64,000 nt of DNA from Mantis religiosa (lineage: Eukaryota; Arthropoda; Insecta; Mantodea; Mantidae), in assembly GCA_030765055.1 (NCBI GenBank), contig CM060951.1, positions 51,139,647-51,203,646 on the forward strand, read 5' to 3'. Shown one piece after another: positions 1 to 12,930 of this stretch. The position numbers and the translations under genes are program-made. The number at the start of each line of letters is the position of its first letter. Position 1 is the first letter of the stretch. Under the pieces are notes generated by a model. It was given only the letters and a program-made list of their open reading frames with translations, was not told the DNA's origin and made no database searches.

Positions 1-255
1 TCAGTATTTTAGTGTAGGGATAGAGTGATGAAAACACTGTACTCCGCAGGGAATGCATATATTTAGTGAAGCTTGTCTCTTTATATTATTCCTTGTAAAT
101 TTCGAAAGAATTAAATGAAGTATGCTCTTTTCTATAGCCTCATGGTGAGCAAAGCTTTTTTAATGCTAACAAATTCTAAAAGAAAGGCTTCCATAATCGC
201 ATTAATAACCACAAATACTTTTTACCTTCCATATTAGGTTGTGCAATGTTACTAA
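1..255. other. No recognisable feature
   Basis: AT-rich sequence with no supported gene or repeat. Confidence 0.6.
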
Positions 256-490
256 TTTTTTTTTTTTTTGTAATTTACGTCCTCCAATGTCATTGAACGA
301 TGAATGGAATGGGTGAAATGATGCTCGAATGAGTGCAGGGTCCATAGAGCTTAGTTAGCCGACATTCGTTTTTCAGAATAAGGGAAAACCCTGGAAAAAA
401 CTTATCCAGGTAACTCACCATGACCGAGATTTGAACTCGGGACCTCTTGAACGTGAGCAGACGTGCTACCACCACGCTACCAAGGCGGGC
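256..490 (-). repeat. tRNA-derived SINE, family 1, complete copy
   Basis: On the minus strand it reads from a tRNA-like head at 490 to a 14-nt poly(A) tail, seen as T at 256-269. The internal promoter B box is visible as the reverse complement of GTTCGAATCT near 426-440. The body matches the copy at 32149-32407 over its whole length, including the TCATTCATCG segment before the tail. Such elements are transcribed by RNA polymerase III and copied by LINE machinery. I found no clear target duplication. Confidence 0.85.
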
Positions 491-3242
491 GTTGCTAATG
501 GTATAAACTACCTACTTTTTATGGATCTTCTATTACTAAGCAACGAAAAATTGTGTCTAAATGCACGTTGGCTAGAATTACTCAGTTTTAATGTTAATAC
601 CACCTTTTACCCTTTGAAAATGTATACAAATAAATAGTTTAAATATAAGAAAACTACAAAATTAAAACTACAAAACTGAGACCACTTTGAGAAAAAGAGA
701 TTTTTATATCTGTTTGTATAGCCTACAAACATAATTGTTCATATGAACAAAATCTAATGTCAGTTATCTGCTTCATGCAGTTAATCAAGAAAATGTATAT
801 AGAAATATGTGCAAATCTAATAAATGCACCAGGCACGATTTAGCAGTATCTACTACTGCACTTGATTATGAACACTGATCACAACACAATTCAACAATTG
901 AATTTCTTTTCTAAAATTGTTTACAACCCGTGTTTCAGCATGAGGCACATACAGTGACTAATGACTATTCTTGCATTGTGCAGATATGTCTAAGAAAGGC
1001 AGTGATATATAGTGTTGAAATGGTATTTAAGAACCATTGGCAGAGAAGCTGTCCACAGGAGTCTTGGTCAACATCTTGTGAATTGTGTTGCCCATCAAAA
1101 CCTTCCCAACTTTGATAAAACCAGCCTACTTCTCATGGAAGTTCAAACTGTAAAGAGCCTCATTTGATACAGCATAGTTGTTAACCCGGCAGAATGATTG
1201 TTCAGTTCCTAACAGAATAATCCTAATACTTTTAATGAGAAGGATCTGGGGTCCTAAGCGACAGCTAGTTCAATTTAACTGTCCCTGCATACAATTCTGC
1301 TCACATATTTCAAAAATGGCTCTTAAGCGAAAGACACCATAACTTTATACTCCACAAAATTCTTGCCTCTTAGCAGTTCTAAATATCTTATCTTATAGGC
1401 CATCAATGTTACCAGGAAACATGCCATTCATGTTGGTAAGTAAAACTTATTTTTAAAAAAATCCAGAAAACTAGTGATTTTTGAAAGGACAGATAAACAA
1501 TGCTACCAAAACCCAACTGGAAGGAGCCATTACAGCTATATGGGAGTAGTTAAAACAAATAGAAAATGCTTTCCTCCTCATAAATAAATTTAAGCCATTG
1601 TGCTCTATCAAACTCGCCACTCTAAGAAAACAAGTAAATACAGACTTAAGAGAGTTAACAGAAAGTAAAATCTCATTACTAAAAGTAATATTTGGGAACA
1701 GATTCAGCACCCTCAGAAGTTGCTACGAAGGCTAACATTATGCCGAAGGAAAGTTTATGCAGAGCCTTCAAATAAGCTCTCCAGAAAATCTGCAAAATTA
1801 GCAAATAAGGGTTCACAAAGCGAGTACCTCTCTCCCTTAAACCTTGTAGGTGGCAAGGCAATCATCGGAAGAGCAAAAACCCCACACCCTTCTAAGCAAT
1901 TTTGTTCCAGATGACAGTCCAGCTTTAACAATGCTCTACAATATAAATTAAAGCTTGAAATTTAGCGTTTGTTAATAGAACATCTAACACTGAAATGGAA
2001 GCCTTCCAATTATACTTATATAAGTAGCATCAGCAGCACCATTATCCAAAATTACCCTTACTGTATAAGCCATTTTCATATTCTCATAGAAACAATGGAA
2101 AAAAAAAGCAAATGTAACTTCGGCAGAGCATTTCAAAATAAAACAATAACAGATGGAGCAATCTTAAGTTAATCAAAATAGCTCAATTGACAAAAATACA
2201 ATAAACAAACCAATAGGAGTATTCCAGATTGGTAATAAGGTTAAGTTCGAGTGCAGTTGGATGTCCTTCAGTTTATCGTACGTCACTTCTTAATACAATT
2301 AAACTGGTAGACACGCATATTACCGCGATTAAAACGCTGCTAGTAATAATTATATAATGGCTGCAGTTTTAATTCATGTTTGTAATAAAAATTCTCGCGT
2401 AAAAATTAAATGCCGAGTTATTTAAAGAATTATGACTGTTGTTGCGTCATTCTAATGGTTACACAGGAACATTTTTCTACTTTACTAAAAAGTCGTTTTT
2501 AAATAGTTGTTTCAATGTGCAACGGGTAAAATTCCAATGTGAACATATGTATGCACCAACACATTCTTTCAATTTTTATTTAACACTTGCCCACAGTATA
2601 ATTTTCTTTGTGATTGTGTATGAAATGTAACACATTTAAATATATGTACGGTTCTACTCTAGTTCTAAAATTAAGTTAAAGCTTCACACTCCATTTTATA
2701 AATCCACTCCATTCTTAAAACTATTACTATAAAACTATATATGTTACTATAAAACTATTACTAAAAACTATATTAACACGTCACGCCCCTAAAACATTAT
2801 GGCCTCGATCCTTTAACCAGATATAAACCAAGCGCAATGTTTTTCCAATGTCTTGTTTAATTTGACCATATTTCAATCTCAGTATTGCTGAAAAGGAAAT
2901 TTGGATCAAAGGAAGAATAATGATTGTTAATATCATTATCCTTTATTACTATCCTCCAGCGTTGCTAACAGCTCCTGCAATAATCCTCCAAAACTCCATC
3001 ATTTACAAACGCTGTTTTTCAACCACTAACGTTCGGCAATTATTTCACTCAAGAAGAAAATTTGGATGATACACATTCACTTTTGTGAAACTGTATACTA
3101 ATATGTCTTGTTATTTGGGTGCACTAATATTTATATTGGAAAAGCTCAAGCTATTTCGACATAATAAATAATTAAATGGAACCAATATAAAACAGGTTAA
3201 CCTGCCGTTCTGCACATTTCTTCTTTGCGCAGTAGCGCTCTC
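491..3242. other. No recognisable gene
   Basis: AT-rich sequence. Short open frames on both strands lack recognisable motifs and splice context. I see no repeat copies, tRNA or conserved coding pattern here. Confidence 0.55.
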
Positions 3243-3495
3243 TGGTGAGATGAAGGGCAGGCCATTCCCGCCTTCCCGCGCAAAACACTGTCACTGCTGA
3301 CTGAGGGGCGTGACGTCACTAAGAATACAACCTAAGAGGGCTTACACGTGAATGTGCGTAATGCAATATTATGATTGCACATTATAAGATAAGGCGCTGA
3401 TGCATGCAAATTCCACAATCCTTCTGATGAAATAAACGAGATGCAGTTGCTTATGAGCTATTGTAGTTATTGGCCGTGTCTTTTGTCGTAAGATT

Positions 3496-3771
3496 ATGAG
3501 TAAAAGTAGAAACCATTGCGCTGTTGCTGAATGCAAACATGCTTCGTATAAAACTACGAATGTGATTTTCCATTGTTTGCCTAAAGATCGAGAACTACAG
3601 CGCAAGTGGATTTTACGCTGTAAAAGGGCTGATCCGGTTAATGTACATAATGGATCACTTCCTGCCCGAAGACTATGAACGGAATTTAAAAAACGAGCTG
3701 TTAGGTTTGCCGCTGAAAGGAAAATTAAAGGGCGACGCTGTACCGTCATAGAAAATTCCTAATTGGCATGG
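3496..3771 (+). pseudogene. THAP zinc-binding domain, frameshifted transposase fragment
   Basis: From the ATG at 3496 the frame reads a THAP start with C-x4-C (CAVAEC) and the typical KWILRC block. Near 3640-3655 the frame shifts. A second frame then carries the rest of the domain (DHFLPEDYERNL, then ELLGLPLKGKLK and DAVPS) to a stop near 3750. THAP domains are C2CH zinc fingers that bind DNA. In P-type transposases they bind the element ends. The frameshift and the large TAA repeat downstream show that the gene is dead. A domesticated THAP gene is the alternative, but the element-like ends around it argue for a transposon. Confidence 0.75.
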
Positions 3772-3915
3772 GGATGTATTTGAGGCGGTAGTAGCAAGTA
3801 CCAGCAAAACCAATTTGCAGGTAATTATCAGATACATATTCCATTTATGTATTTGTTTCTGTGTACACTGAGTTTATTCGCTCCTTTTTTATAAGAAAAG
3901 TTTGATGCGTGGAAT

Positions 3916-4232
<317 letters not shown>

Positions 4233-4244
4233 TTAATAGGCAAT

Positions 4245-4710
4245 ATCAGCAAGAGATCACCGGTGCGAAGTTAGGACCGTGCGAAAGAGGGCGCTGTCTA
4301 CTATAGTATCTTTATCTCCCCCCCCCAAAAAAAAAATTGACCAGTCGACCAGCACGGGGGTATCTCCTGACCACTCTGTTGTTGCTGAAGAGGAAATAAT
4401 TAGACTAAAGACTCAGATGCAAGCCCTGAAGAAAGAAAACAGTGTTTTGAAACGGCAGAACAAGGTACAGAAGTAATAATTTGTAGCTTCCATGGGAAAA
4501 GTGCTGCCTGGTGTAATGGAGTGATGCAAAACTTAATTTCTATAATAAGTTTCAAGTTTCCCGAAATTCATACAAAGTGATCTCTCTTAATGTGAGGACA
4601 AGAACCTTCATTAGAATTAGGCACTTAAACAAAAGAGCGAAGGCAGAAATGCTCAGGAAACTTGCAGCAAAGAAAAATCTTCAATGGGTTGCTTCGTCAT
4701 TTTCTTGAGC
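4245..4710 (+). pseudogene. THAP transposase, coiled-coil segment
   Basis: A basic stretch with PPPKKK is followed by a heptad-like helix (EEEIIRLKTQMQALKKE, then NSVLKRQN) at 4395-4470. This is like the coiled coil that follows THAP domains in P-type transposases. Around 4590-4690 a second frame reads RTRTFIRIRHLN followed by RAKAEMLRKL, which also looks like decayed transposase sequence. Poly-C and poly-A runs at 4317-4337 disturb the frame. No catalytic residues can be identified. Confidence 0.5.
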
Positions 4711-4966
4711 TACACTGAGTAAGTACATATGAATAGTAACAGGTTTTAAACTCTTAATACTAACTGCTAGAAAGAACCTTCATTATAATACACAAGTGGA
4801 TGTTTATTCCTTCCGATTTTACACGTAGCAGAGCTTAAATAACACATACTGAGGGGCTAGTGTTTAACTCTCGCGGTTGAACTGTATTCTCAGTGACGTC
4901 ATACGCGTTAGCCAATGGCAGCGCGGCTCTCCGGAATGGCCTACTCTAGTTGCCTTGGTGAGATGA

Positions 4967-5344
4967 TTTTGAACTATTTGTCCCTGCCATTTGCCCTGTA
5001 AACCCCGTGTTACAATATAGCTGCACCAGTACGTTATACGACGAACGAAATGATTCGAATAAGGATTTGATGTGTATATGTTGTACAGTTCAATAGTTTT
5101 TTTGTATAAAGGCAGTTTCAACAAAATCTATATAAAGGCCATGCAGGTAAGTCTATTAATGATTTGGTGAAAACGAGAAGAAAGTGTTTCAACTTTAGTA
5201 TGATATGCTTTAGACTTTTCCGCCATTTGTGCTCTTGGTTCCCGCTAAGATCCTCATGCATAATTCGGAGCATAGTTTGGAGTTTGATCACTTTTGGACT
5301 TACGTTCAAAGTGTTATTCTTATTGCACGTTTGCTTGTTCCATT
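4967..5344. other. No recognisable feature
   Basis: Unique-looking sequence between the THAP transposon and a SINE. Confidence 0.5.
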
Positions 5345-5357
5345 TAGGCCTACATAT

Positions 5358-5619
5358 GGCCACGCCGTGGCTCAGTGGTTAGACCGCTTGGCTCTCACCA
5401 AGGCGGCCAGGGTTCGATCCCAGGCGACCGCAAGGTGAGATTTATTGGTGGACAACACGGCGTTGGGGCGGGTTTTCTCCGGGACCTCCGGTTTCCCCCG
5501 CCATCTCATTCCACCAGTGCTCCATCTTCATCTCATGTATCATCAGTGTCACCGCCTGCGGTGTCGTATGTAGTAAAAGCGGGCGTTAAACACAACACAT
5601 TACAACACATTACATTACA
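5358..5619 (+). repeat. tRNA-derived SINE, family 2, complete copy with target duplication
   Basis: A tRNA-like head contains an A box (TGGCTCAGTGG) and a B box (GGTTCGATCCC). A conserved body follows (GACAACACGG, GGTTTTCTCCGGGA and the TCATGTATCATC block) with an ACATT-repeat tail. The 11-bp repeat TAGGCCTACAT occurs at 5345-5355 and 5620-5630, the target duplication of this insertion. Copies or parts lie at 10718, 15532 and 36922. Confidence 0.92.
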
Positions 5620-5630
5620 TAGGCCTACAT

Positions 5631-6119
5631 GAAATTGCAGTTGTAGAACATAGATTTATTACAAAAGAGTTTGAATAGTTGGATATGAATACTGTGACTC
5701 AGATATGTGAACAAAGCATAATTGAGTAATTATATTTGAATTGCACCGTTATAGACCACAATGGCAAATAAATGCAGCAGATTCAAAGAAAGCCACAGTT
5801 GAAAGTCTCAATAGAGATTCCTAATGCAAAGGATACAGATCCTTTTTTGAGCATTTGAGAACAGGAATTCATGTCAAATCACAAGGTAGAATCTGAACAG
5901 TAAAGTTTGTGATTTGTTGTAATTGCAAATCCAACAGAAGGATGTAACTAGAACTGATAAAGGAACATAATGTACACACACATATATGAGAAAAACAGTT
6001 TGGACCTTCAATAAGGATCATGGGGAAGAATCACCTTCTGACATATGAAAATAAGATAACCTCAAATAATACAAAAACCACAGCAGCATTGCAGAACGAA
6101 ACAAGAGTAGCTCAGTGAA
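5631..6119. other. No recognisable feature
   Basis: AT-rich sequence upstream of the LINE. Part of it may be LINE 5' sequence, but nothing codes. Confidence 0.45.
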
Positions 6120-6172
6120 GTGCAGTGTCTTAGGTTTCTATTTTGTGATGAAGTGCAATATTTGTACCTTTC

Positions 6173-6828
6173 ATGTGTGATTGTGATAACATTATAGGTG
6201 AGTTCAAATATGATTCTGTAGATGATTATTTAAACATTACAAGATCTCAACCGAGCCCAAAGGTAAGAATTGTGTACCTGAATGCTAGGTCTATTGTAAA
6301 CAAATTAGATGATATTGAGCTGCTTGTGGCAACAATAACTAAAGTAGATGTGCAGAAAACTGGCTCAGGGAAAACATAATTAACTTTTTTAATATAAAAT
6401 TTTTTTATGCACATCATATTATAAGGAAACTGACAGGAGGTGGAATTTCAGTGTATATTACAGATGTATGGAAAACGTTGGTACAAAACATAGTAAACAG
6501 TGTCCACAGTATCCTGCACATAAACCTGAAAAGGGATCTAATAACACTTGATATCATTGCAGTTTATAATCCTAATGATCAAAATACTGGCAACTTTCTC
6601 ACTGATATGGAAACTATACTGTGTAGGAAGCTTGCAAAATCAGCCATGATCATAGGCGATGTAAATATTAATTACCTCACTCAGAGTAAAAGTCTTGAAA
6701 ACTATAATACACTAATTACCAGTTTCAATTTTGTACAAGGTAATAAAATATACCCAGCAAGAATAGGCAGTAGCTCAGCTACACTAATTGACCCTATCAA
6801 TATTATAACTCATTATTGCAGTTTATAA
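6173..6828 (+). pseudogene. LINE endonuclease domain, broken
   Basis: The frame at 6266-6350 reads VRIVYLNARSIVNKLDDIELL, the N-terminal strand of AP-like LINE endonucleases that carries the conserved Asn. The frame breaks near 6358-6450. It resumes with GGGISVYI and DVWKTLV and ends with the IIGDVNINYL block (catalytic Asp/Asn region) and SSATLIDPIN, where an active enzyme would have a histidine after the aspartate. The domain nicks target DNA to prime reverse transcription. This copy is inactive. Confidence 0.8.
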
Positions 6829-7094
6829 AGGAAGGAGTTTCAGTCTGCTCCTACAGGTGCAGAAAGGTTGTGTCAAATAAACTGACACATAAACTATGGG
6901 TTAATAGTAACATTTTGGCTCTAGTTAAAAAGAAAAACTTACTGTATAGCAAAACAAAATGCAAATTTCCCTCTCCGATAGCAATTGAACTGTACAAAAA
7001 GTGTGCAAATGAAGTAACTAAAATGAAAAGGGAACTTCAAGAAGCATATTACTCAAATAAACTGAATAACTCCTATGATCCAAAAAAGGTATAG
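6816..7094 (+). pseudogene. LINE endonuclease-RT linker, broken
   Basis: The linker between endonuclease and reverse transcriptase is basic and helical (PWVN-like LWVNSNIL, then KKKNLLYSK and CANEVTKMKRELQEAYY). It stops at 7094. Further decayed pieces run to about 7500 in changing frames, for example CFNQYFVNIADQ near 7203 and NELLTKCKYSLVPHIV near 7395. Confidence 0.75.
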
Positions 7095-7533
7095 ATGACA
7101 ATAAATGGAATCTTAAGAAATAAAACCCCAGTACATTGCAATCAAATAGAAACAATAATGGTAGGTAATCAAAAAAAAGTAAATCAATTATAAATATGTG
7201 AATGTTTTAACCAATACTTTGTAAATATAGCTGATCAGTTAGTGAAGATATGTATAACTACACAATATACTCCACCACCTTATAGTTCAGTACCAAATAG
7301 TCTTTTTCTATATCCAACAGGTAATAATGAGGTTCTAAAAATGATAGCACAATAAAAAACAAAGGTAATAAAACAGATAATATTTTATCAAATGAATTGT
7401 TAACAAAGTGTAAGTACAGTTTGGTTCCACACATTGTAACCTTTATTAATTTATCACTTAGTTCAGGTTCAGTACCTGTGGTTGTAAAGTCACAAGAGTT
7501 GTCCCAATTTATAAGATAGGTGATAGAGTAATT

Positions 7534-8700
7534 ATGGATAATTACAGACCAATAAGTATTATTCCAGTATTTGCCAAAATTCTGGAAAAAGTAGTAAAAG
7601 TTAGGTTATTACAGCATCTAGAAAAACACAACTTTTTTCACAATCATCAGTATGGATTTATTAACAAATCTAGTACTCTTGCTGCCACGGTAGATATTAT
7701 CGTACCTATTCAAAGAGCTCTGGATAGAAATCGTTTAGCTGCTGGTTTATTTATTGACCTAAAAAAGGCTTTTGACACTGTAGATCATACTTTATTACTA
7801 AATAAACTTGAATATGCTGGTGTAAGAGGACTTCCTCTCAACTGGTTTCAGAATTATCTCAGTAATAGGAAACAATTTGTAAATATGAACAGCATTTCCA
7901 GTTCTCTATCAGTACTTCATCATGGTTCTGTATTAGGTCCTATATTATTCCTAATTTTTATAAATGACATAGGATGTTTAAGACTAAAAGGTAAATTGAC
8001 TATGTTTGCTGATGATATATGTTTGTTATATATAGATAACTCTGAGTACCAGCTGATATATGACATACAGCAAGACCTGAATGCTTTGAATAGCTGGTTT
8101 AAGGGCAATAAGTTAGCATTAAATATCTGTAAAACAAAATATATGTTATTTCATAAAAGATCATATGTACCAGTAGTAAATAACAAGATACATGTTGATA
8201 ACGCAGTGATTGAAAGAGTAACAAAAATCACATATCTAGGTTTGATTCTAGACAGTACGCTCACATGGAAGGACCATATCATGCATGTAAAAAATAAGAT
8301 TCTTCCTGTGTTAGCTGTAATTCACAGGCTGAAATTCAAAGGATTCAGTGTAAATCATTTACGAAGTATCTACCATGCTTTAATTCAATCTCATTTGGAT
8401 TACTTAAACATCTTGTGGGGTAACTCTGTTAAATATTTCATTCATGACCTCGAAGTACTTCAACATCGTGCCTTGAAAGTAATCTACAATCTACCCTTTA
8501 GAACAAACACAAAAACACTCTACCATGTAACTAACATTTTATCATTACAAGTAAACATAGAGTTGTCCTTGATAATATATCTCCACAAAATAAAAAATAA
8601 TCTTCTAAAGTCCAATCTAACATTTGAAAGCTCTTCACATATATATAATACAAGAAATAAAGGAAACTTAACAAAACCAACGGTGAACACTTCTACTTAA
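7534..8700 (+). pseudogene. LINE reverse transcriptase, 388-residue open segment
   Basis: The motifs appear in order. NYRPISIIP is followed by the KILEKVV region. Motif A is FIDLKKAFDTVDH, with its Asp. Motif B has GSVLGPILFLIFINDI, preceded by HH where active enzymes have PQ. The catalytic block is MFADDICLL, with both aspartates. Thumb-like sequence runs to a TAA at 8698. The open stretch starts inside the original protein, so the ATG at 7534 is only the first available Met. The copy lacks an intact endonuclease frame. It is the best-preserved mobile reading frame in the first 10 kb. Confidence 0.88.
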
Positions 8701-9168
8701 GGCCTGAACAGCTTAACCTCACAGGTTATCAACTTATATAATGCGCTGCCACTGGAACTGAAAGGCTGCAGGAACATAAAAGGTTTTAAAAGGAAAGTTG
8801 CTGAAAATTTACTGAAGGCATATATTGATAGCTGATAAAGTGTTACACATTTATAGCTGGTTTGAAAGCTGAACTGTTTAAAAATTAATATGGATTAATG
8901 TCCCATAGAACATTTAGCTTCTATTTTTCTGTTAACTTCTTTGTTACTATTATTTCTTGAGTTATAGTGAATGTCTGTATCTTTGTATGTTTCATAATGT
9001 TATTCTTGTACGGTAATTCATTCCTACTATGAAAATGTAATATAAGTATAATATAAGTATTGTTAAGGGCTGTTTGCCATCATTTTATATATTTTTGTAC
9101 TGCTCCCTAGCATGAGCTATGGCTCTGGGAACCTTTTCAGATAACAATAATTAAATAAATAAAAAAAA

Positions 9169-9172
<4 letters not shown>

Positions 9173-9232
<60 letters not shown>
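9173..9232. repeat. (AT)n microsatellite after the LINE tail
   Basis: About 30 AT units directly follow the A-rich LINE 3' end. It probably grew from that tail. Confidence 0.95.
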
Positions 9233-9235
<3 letters not shown>

Positions 9236-9847
9236 AGTGTAAGCTACATGCCGAATGGATGTCAAAATTGCGTTTCCAGTGATACTAAATCCCACAGTTA
9301 AGTGATTGTCATAAGAGTGCTGTAGTGTGTGGAGAGCAAGAGTATGGTGCGCCATATACCTAGTGATAGGAAAACACACAACCATTTTATTTGGAAAGAA
9401 CGAAGCATGAAGAAATATGATCAACAAGTAACATTTAGTTTCTCTGCGCAAAGAGTACTATTAATACGATGGTGGTGGAATATATGCCCTTTCTGGCAAA
9501 TATTGTAGAACTTTTACACATTTTATGGTATTCACCCTTTTGTCTCTTCTTTTCACCTCTGGCCCATTAAAGTGTAAGAAACTGCTATTGCACTGACCCT
9601 CTAGCCGAATGAGGTAAGTTTCGTACACTATACAGAAGAATAAGAACAAATATAACCATATTCAAGATACGTTAAAGCAAGTCTATGATTATCTCCTTTT
9701 TATATAATGAGCTGCAAGTAACGATTATAGAAGCGAAGTATAGTCTATTAAATATCAGTTTAGTATATATTTTTGTAAAGACCACTAAAATACCAGGCAT
9801 GCTTACCTTTGTCAATATCTGTTGCATTATTCTTCTCTGAGTGCCTT
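9233..9847. other. No recognisable feature
   Basis: AT-rich sequence. Nothing supported. Confidence 0.5.
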
Positions 9848-9900
9848 TCCCCATTCCATTCATCGTCCGATATGACTTAAATTTGGAGGACGTTAAAAAA
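9848..9900 (+). repeat. SINE family 1, 3'-end fragment
   Basis: CATTCATCGTCCGATATGAC, followed by TTAAATTTGGAGGACG and a short A run, matches the last 50 bp of the family 1 copies at 256-490 and 32149-32407. The rest of the element is missing. Confidence 0.75.
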
Positions 9901-10717
9901 GTAGTTAACTTAGAGTTCAGGTTTGCCATTTTTCTCCTGCCAAATTTTTCGAAATGATTAAATTAAATTTTTTCTTGCCAGTATGTTAATCTTGCTATAA
10001 ATCCTAAAATGTTTTCATATTAGATTGGTTGGGTCATGTGTACCCTTAGATGTAATTTCACTTTTTATTCTTCGTGTCAGATTCTACAATTTTTCCAGCA
10101 TTACTAATGATGTGGCACGTACATTGGAGAGTTCTTAATCAGCAGTTATATTTTTCTTATGTTTAGCATTTGATGTGCTCTACTGCTCGGAAAGGTTTAA
10201 GTGTGTAAGTACTCTGTTCAAGAGTATGTTGTTATAGTACTAACAAATGAAATTTTGTTTTCTGGCTTGTGGACAACAAAAAAGAGGAGACATATTTGTA
10301 AATAGAATTTTAGATATTTTACACGTGGACTACATTGTATTTTGGTCTGAATAGTTTCAATGTATTTTTTATTCGTTGTATGAATGCATTATTGACCTTA
10401 GATGTTTAAAATTATTTATTGGTATTTTCTAGAACGAAAGACATTGTGTTAATGTTTCGCACATTAATGAAATGTGCGTAGCTTTAGTTCAAGTGGTGAT
10501 ACTGAAAGATAAAAATTAATCCAGTCCTCTGGCAGTTGAAGGACGAATCTGTACTGTATGTTACTAAATGTCTTGATTTTTTTTCTGGAAAGAATTCAAA
10601 GACTAACAAATAATATATTGAAGAGTAGAGTCAGACTGAAAAATTCAACGCCATAGCCGGGATTTGAATTTTTAAATCTGGCTCTACCTTTTCATACTCG
10701 GTCCTACACACGGCTAA
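9901..10717. other. No recognisable feature
   Basis: AT-rich sequence with no coding pattern or repeat copy seen. Confidence 0.5.
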
Positions 10718-10966
10718 GGCCGCGCCGTGGCTCAGTGGTTAGACCGCTTGGCTCTCACCAAGGCGGCCCGGGTTCGATCCCAGGCGACCGCAAAGTGAGA
10801 TTTTGTGATGGACAACACGGCGCTGGGGCGGGTTTTCTCCGGGATCTCCGGTTTACCCCGCCATCTCATTCCACCGGTGCTCCATCTTCATTTCATGTAT
10901 CATCAGTGTCATCGCCTGCGGTGCCGTATGTACTGAAAGTGGGCGTTAAACACTACACCCCCACCC
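10718..10966 (+). repeat. SINE family 2, complete copy
   Basis: The tRNA-like head has the same A and B boxes as the copy at 5358, and the body matches to GGGCGTTAAACACTACA. The usual ACATT tail is missing; a tail of family 3 follows directly instead. No target duplication was found at these limits. Confidence 0.9.
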
Positions 10967-11016
10967 CTCCTTTCGCCTCATCTTTCCTCCCGGGGATGCC
11001 CCACTTGGGGACATAG
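10967..11016 (+). repeat. Family 3 repeat tail joined to SINE family 2
   Basis: CGCCTCATCTTTCCTCCCGG through ACATAGGTAC is the reverse complement of 14260-14308. It sits where the family 2 tail should be, so this copy looks like a SINE body joined to another repeat's 3' end. Confidence 0.7.
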
Positions 11017-12930
11017 GTACAATAGATGAAGACTGGTCGCAGTGTCGTACTAACCCTAAGTATAACGGATTAATAGTGAAGTATACCCAAAACATGCAGC
11101 TATGATAGAAGAGGCTAAATTTTGCTGTCGGAATTTCCGACACTACGTTAAATAACATTGAAATGTCGAAACTTGTTCACAACTCCTGATTGTAATGCGA
11201 TATACAACATTAAAACTATGCATGCATTGAAAGTCGGCTATTGAAGAATTAAACGTTTCTTAATTGGAAGAAAAATATGACTCGTCAGTGTTCATAAATT
11301 ACTATGAACCATTTCTGCTTTAGTTTACTGAATTTAGGAAAAAAAAAAAAAAAAAAAAAATGAAATAACTTGCCATGTTATGTCTCGTGCTTTGACTTAC
11401 ACAAAGGTACACTGCAACATACCACTTCATATAATATATAGTTTTAATATAGACTAAGATACAAATATTGAACTACTCACCTTAGAGGATTAAACACGCA
11501 CGCAATAAATTATTAACTAATCTTATGTATGTAACAGCATTTGTACTCACTGGTAAACCCAATCAATAGATTTGCTTCCAGTAATATAGAGGCGTAAGTT
11601 CAGTTAAGCAGTTTTATTGCCTTTTTGACCCCGATTCGTCAGCTTGTATATTTGTAAGGAATACTGTTTTATGTTTAAATATTTGTTAGAAATTGTCAAC
11701 AAAATAATGCCGCACTGTCATATACAGGAGGCTTTGAAGAAAAAAAGGAATGTACAGTTTGTTATAAATGTTAATATATCATATGAAAGTGATCATGAAT
11801 AAGTAAGCACCTTTTCCAAGAAAATTGTTTAAAATATTGGAAAATTATAAAGAACGCAGAAAATATCTGGAAATCACCAGTGTAAGGAGAAAAATATAAA
11901 CTATTTGACGTCGTCAATTAGTATATTAACCGGAGGCAGTGCATTTCTTCCGTGATGAATTTCTGTGCATTTTTGTGTTCTCAGTTGTAAATACACAATA
12001 AAGGAGACTTATTTGCCTGTCTTCATTAAATTACTGATATACATTTATGTTAAGGTATTGTAATTAATAATAAATATATGCCGACATGATGTTAAATTCT
12101 CCAACTGTCTCGCATTTTCCCGGTAAACCACTAGGTGTTCTCATATACAATGAGATACACACTCTTCGTGGCAACTTACTATGCTGTAATTACATAAGTC
12201 CCGGGCTTCATAGTTAAATCATTGTTATTAGGTTAATTTCCATCAATTATTCATGGAGCTTCATAACATGCATTTCTGGCGAAATCGGGAATTTTTGAGT
12301 GGAATTCAATACCTACTATGTACGTGGTAGAGAACATAAATATAGTGGAGCTACGACAGAAAGCCTTGTTCCAGCCAATACCTGCTTCATTGTATGCTGT
12401 AACTATATTAAACACCAGAATTAATATGCTACATGTCTTTGTTCTTTAATTTGATCCCGAATAGATAATTAAATGAATGAACCTACGGGACAGAGGAGTT
12501 CACACTGGCAGTATGCTGATATGTTCTTGGCAATTAGCGTGGTTAAAAAGGAAGAAAAAACATCCGTTTGGTAAATCACAATTGCTCTTCGAATGAGAGG
12601 GAAGTGGCAGAAGAATAAATGCGAGGATTGTGGAAAAGACATTGCTGTTGTAGAGAAAATAATACAGAGGCTCATGCCAACGGAAACCAATGGTGATAAT
12701 GAGAAACAAACGAACATGTTAGCAGAAAAAACAAAATCTATGATTATTTGAAGAAACTTAATTTGGAGATGAGGCTTGGGAACATTGGGAAAGTTTCAGA
12801 TACATGGATGTATATTCTCTTGTCAGTAAGTTAAATAGAATTGCAATAGCAAAGGAAGTTTTAATATATATATAGAAACATTTTCTTTAGATCTTAAAAC
12901 ATAGAACTAAGCAGGAGAGTGGCCTATCTG
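11017..12930. other. No recognisable gene; A22 run
   Basis: AT-rich intergenic-like sequence. A run of A lies at 11339-11360. No motif-bearing frame or repeat copy was found. Confidence 0.5.

Larger units (their letters stand above)
6173..9169 (+). mobile_element. CR1/jockey-type non-LTR retrotransposon (LINE), decayed
   Basis: Reading order is apurinic-type endonuclease (6173-6828), linker (6816-7094), reverse transcriptase (7534-8700), then a 3' UTR ending in AATTAAATAAATAAAAA at about 9169. There is no LTR, and the tail is a short A-rich simple repeat, as expected for this group. Frameshifts and stops separate the domains, so this copy cannot move. The exact clade needs a tree. RNase H is absent after the reverse transcriptase, which fits CR1/jockey types better than I-type. 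Confidence 0.85.

Noticed and set aside
5375..5632. Short proteins starting MVRPLGSHQGG at each SINE family 2 copy
   Set aside because: They are the SINE itself read in one frame; the repeat has a tRNA head, tail and target duplication.
10718..10795. Possible real tRNA gene at the head of SINE family 2
   Set aside because: Same head in several copies, each followed by a SINE body; no clean acceptor stem or terminator.
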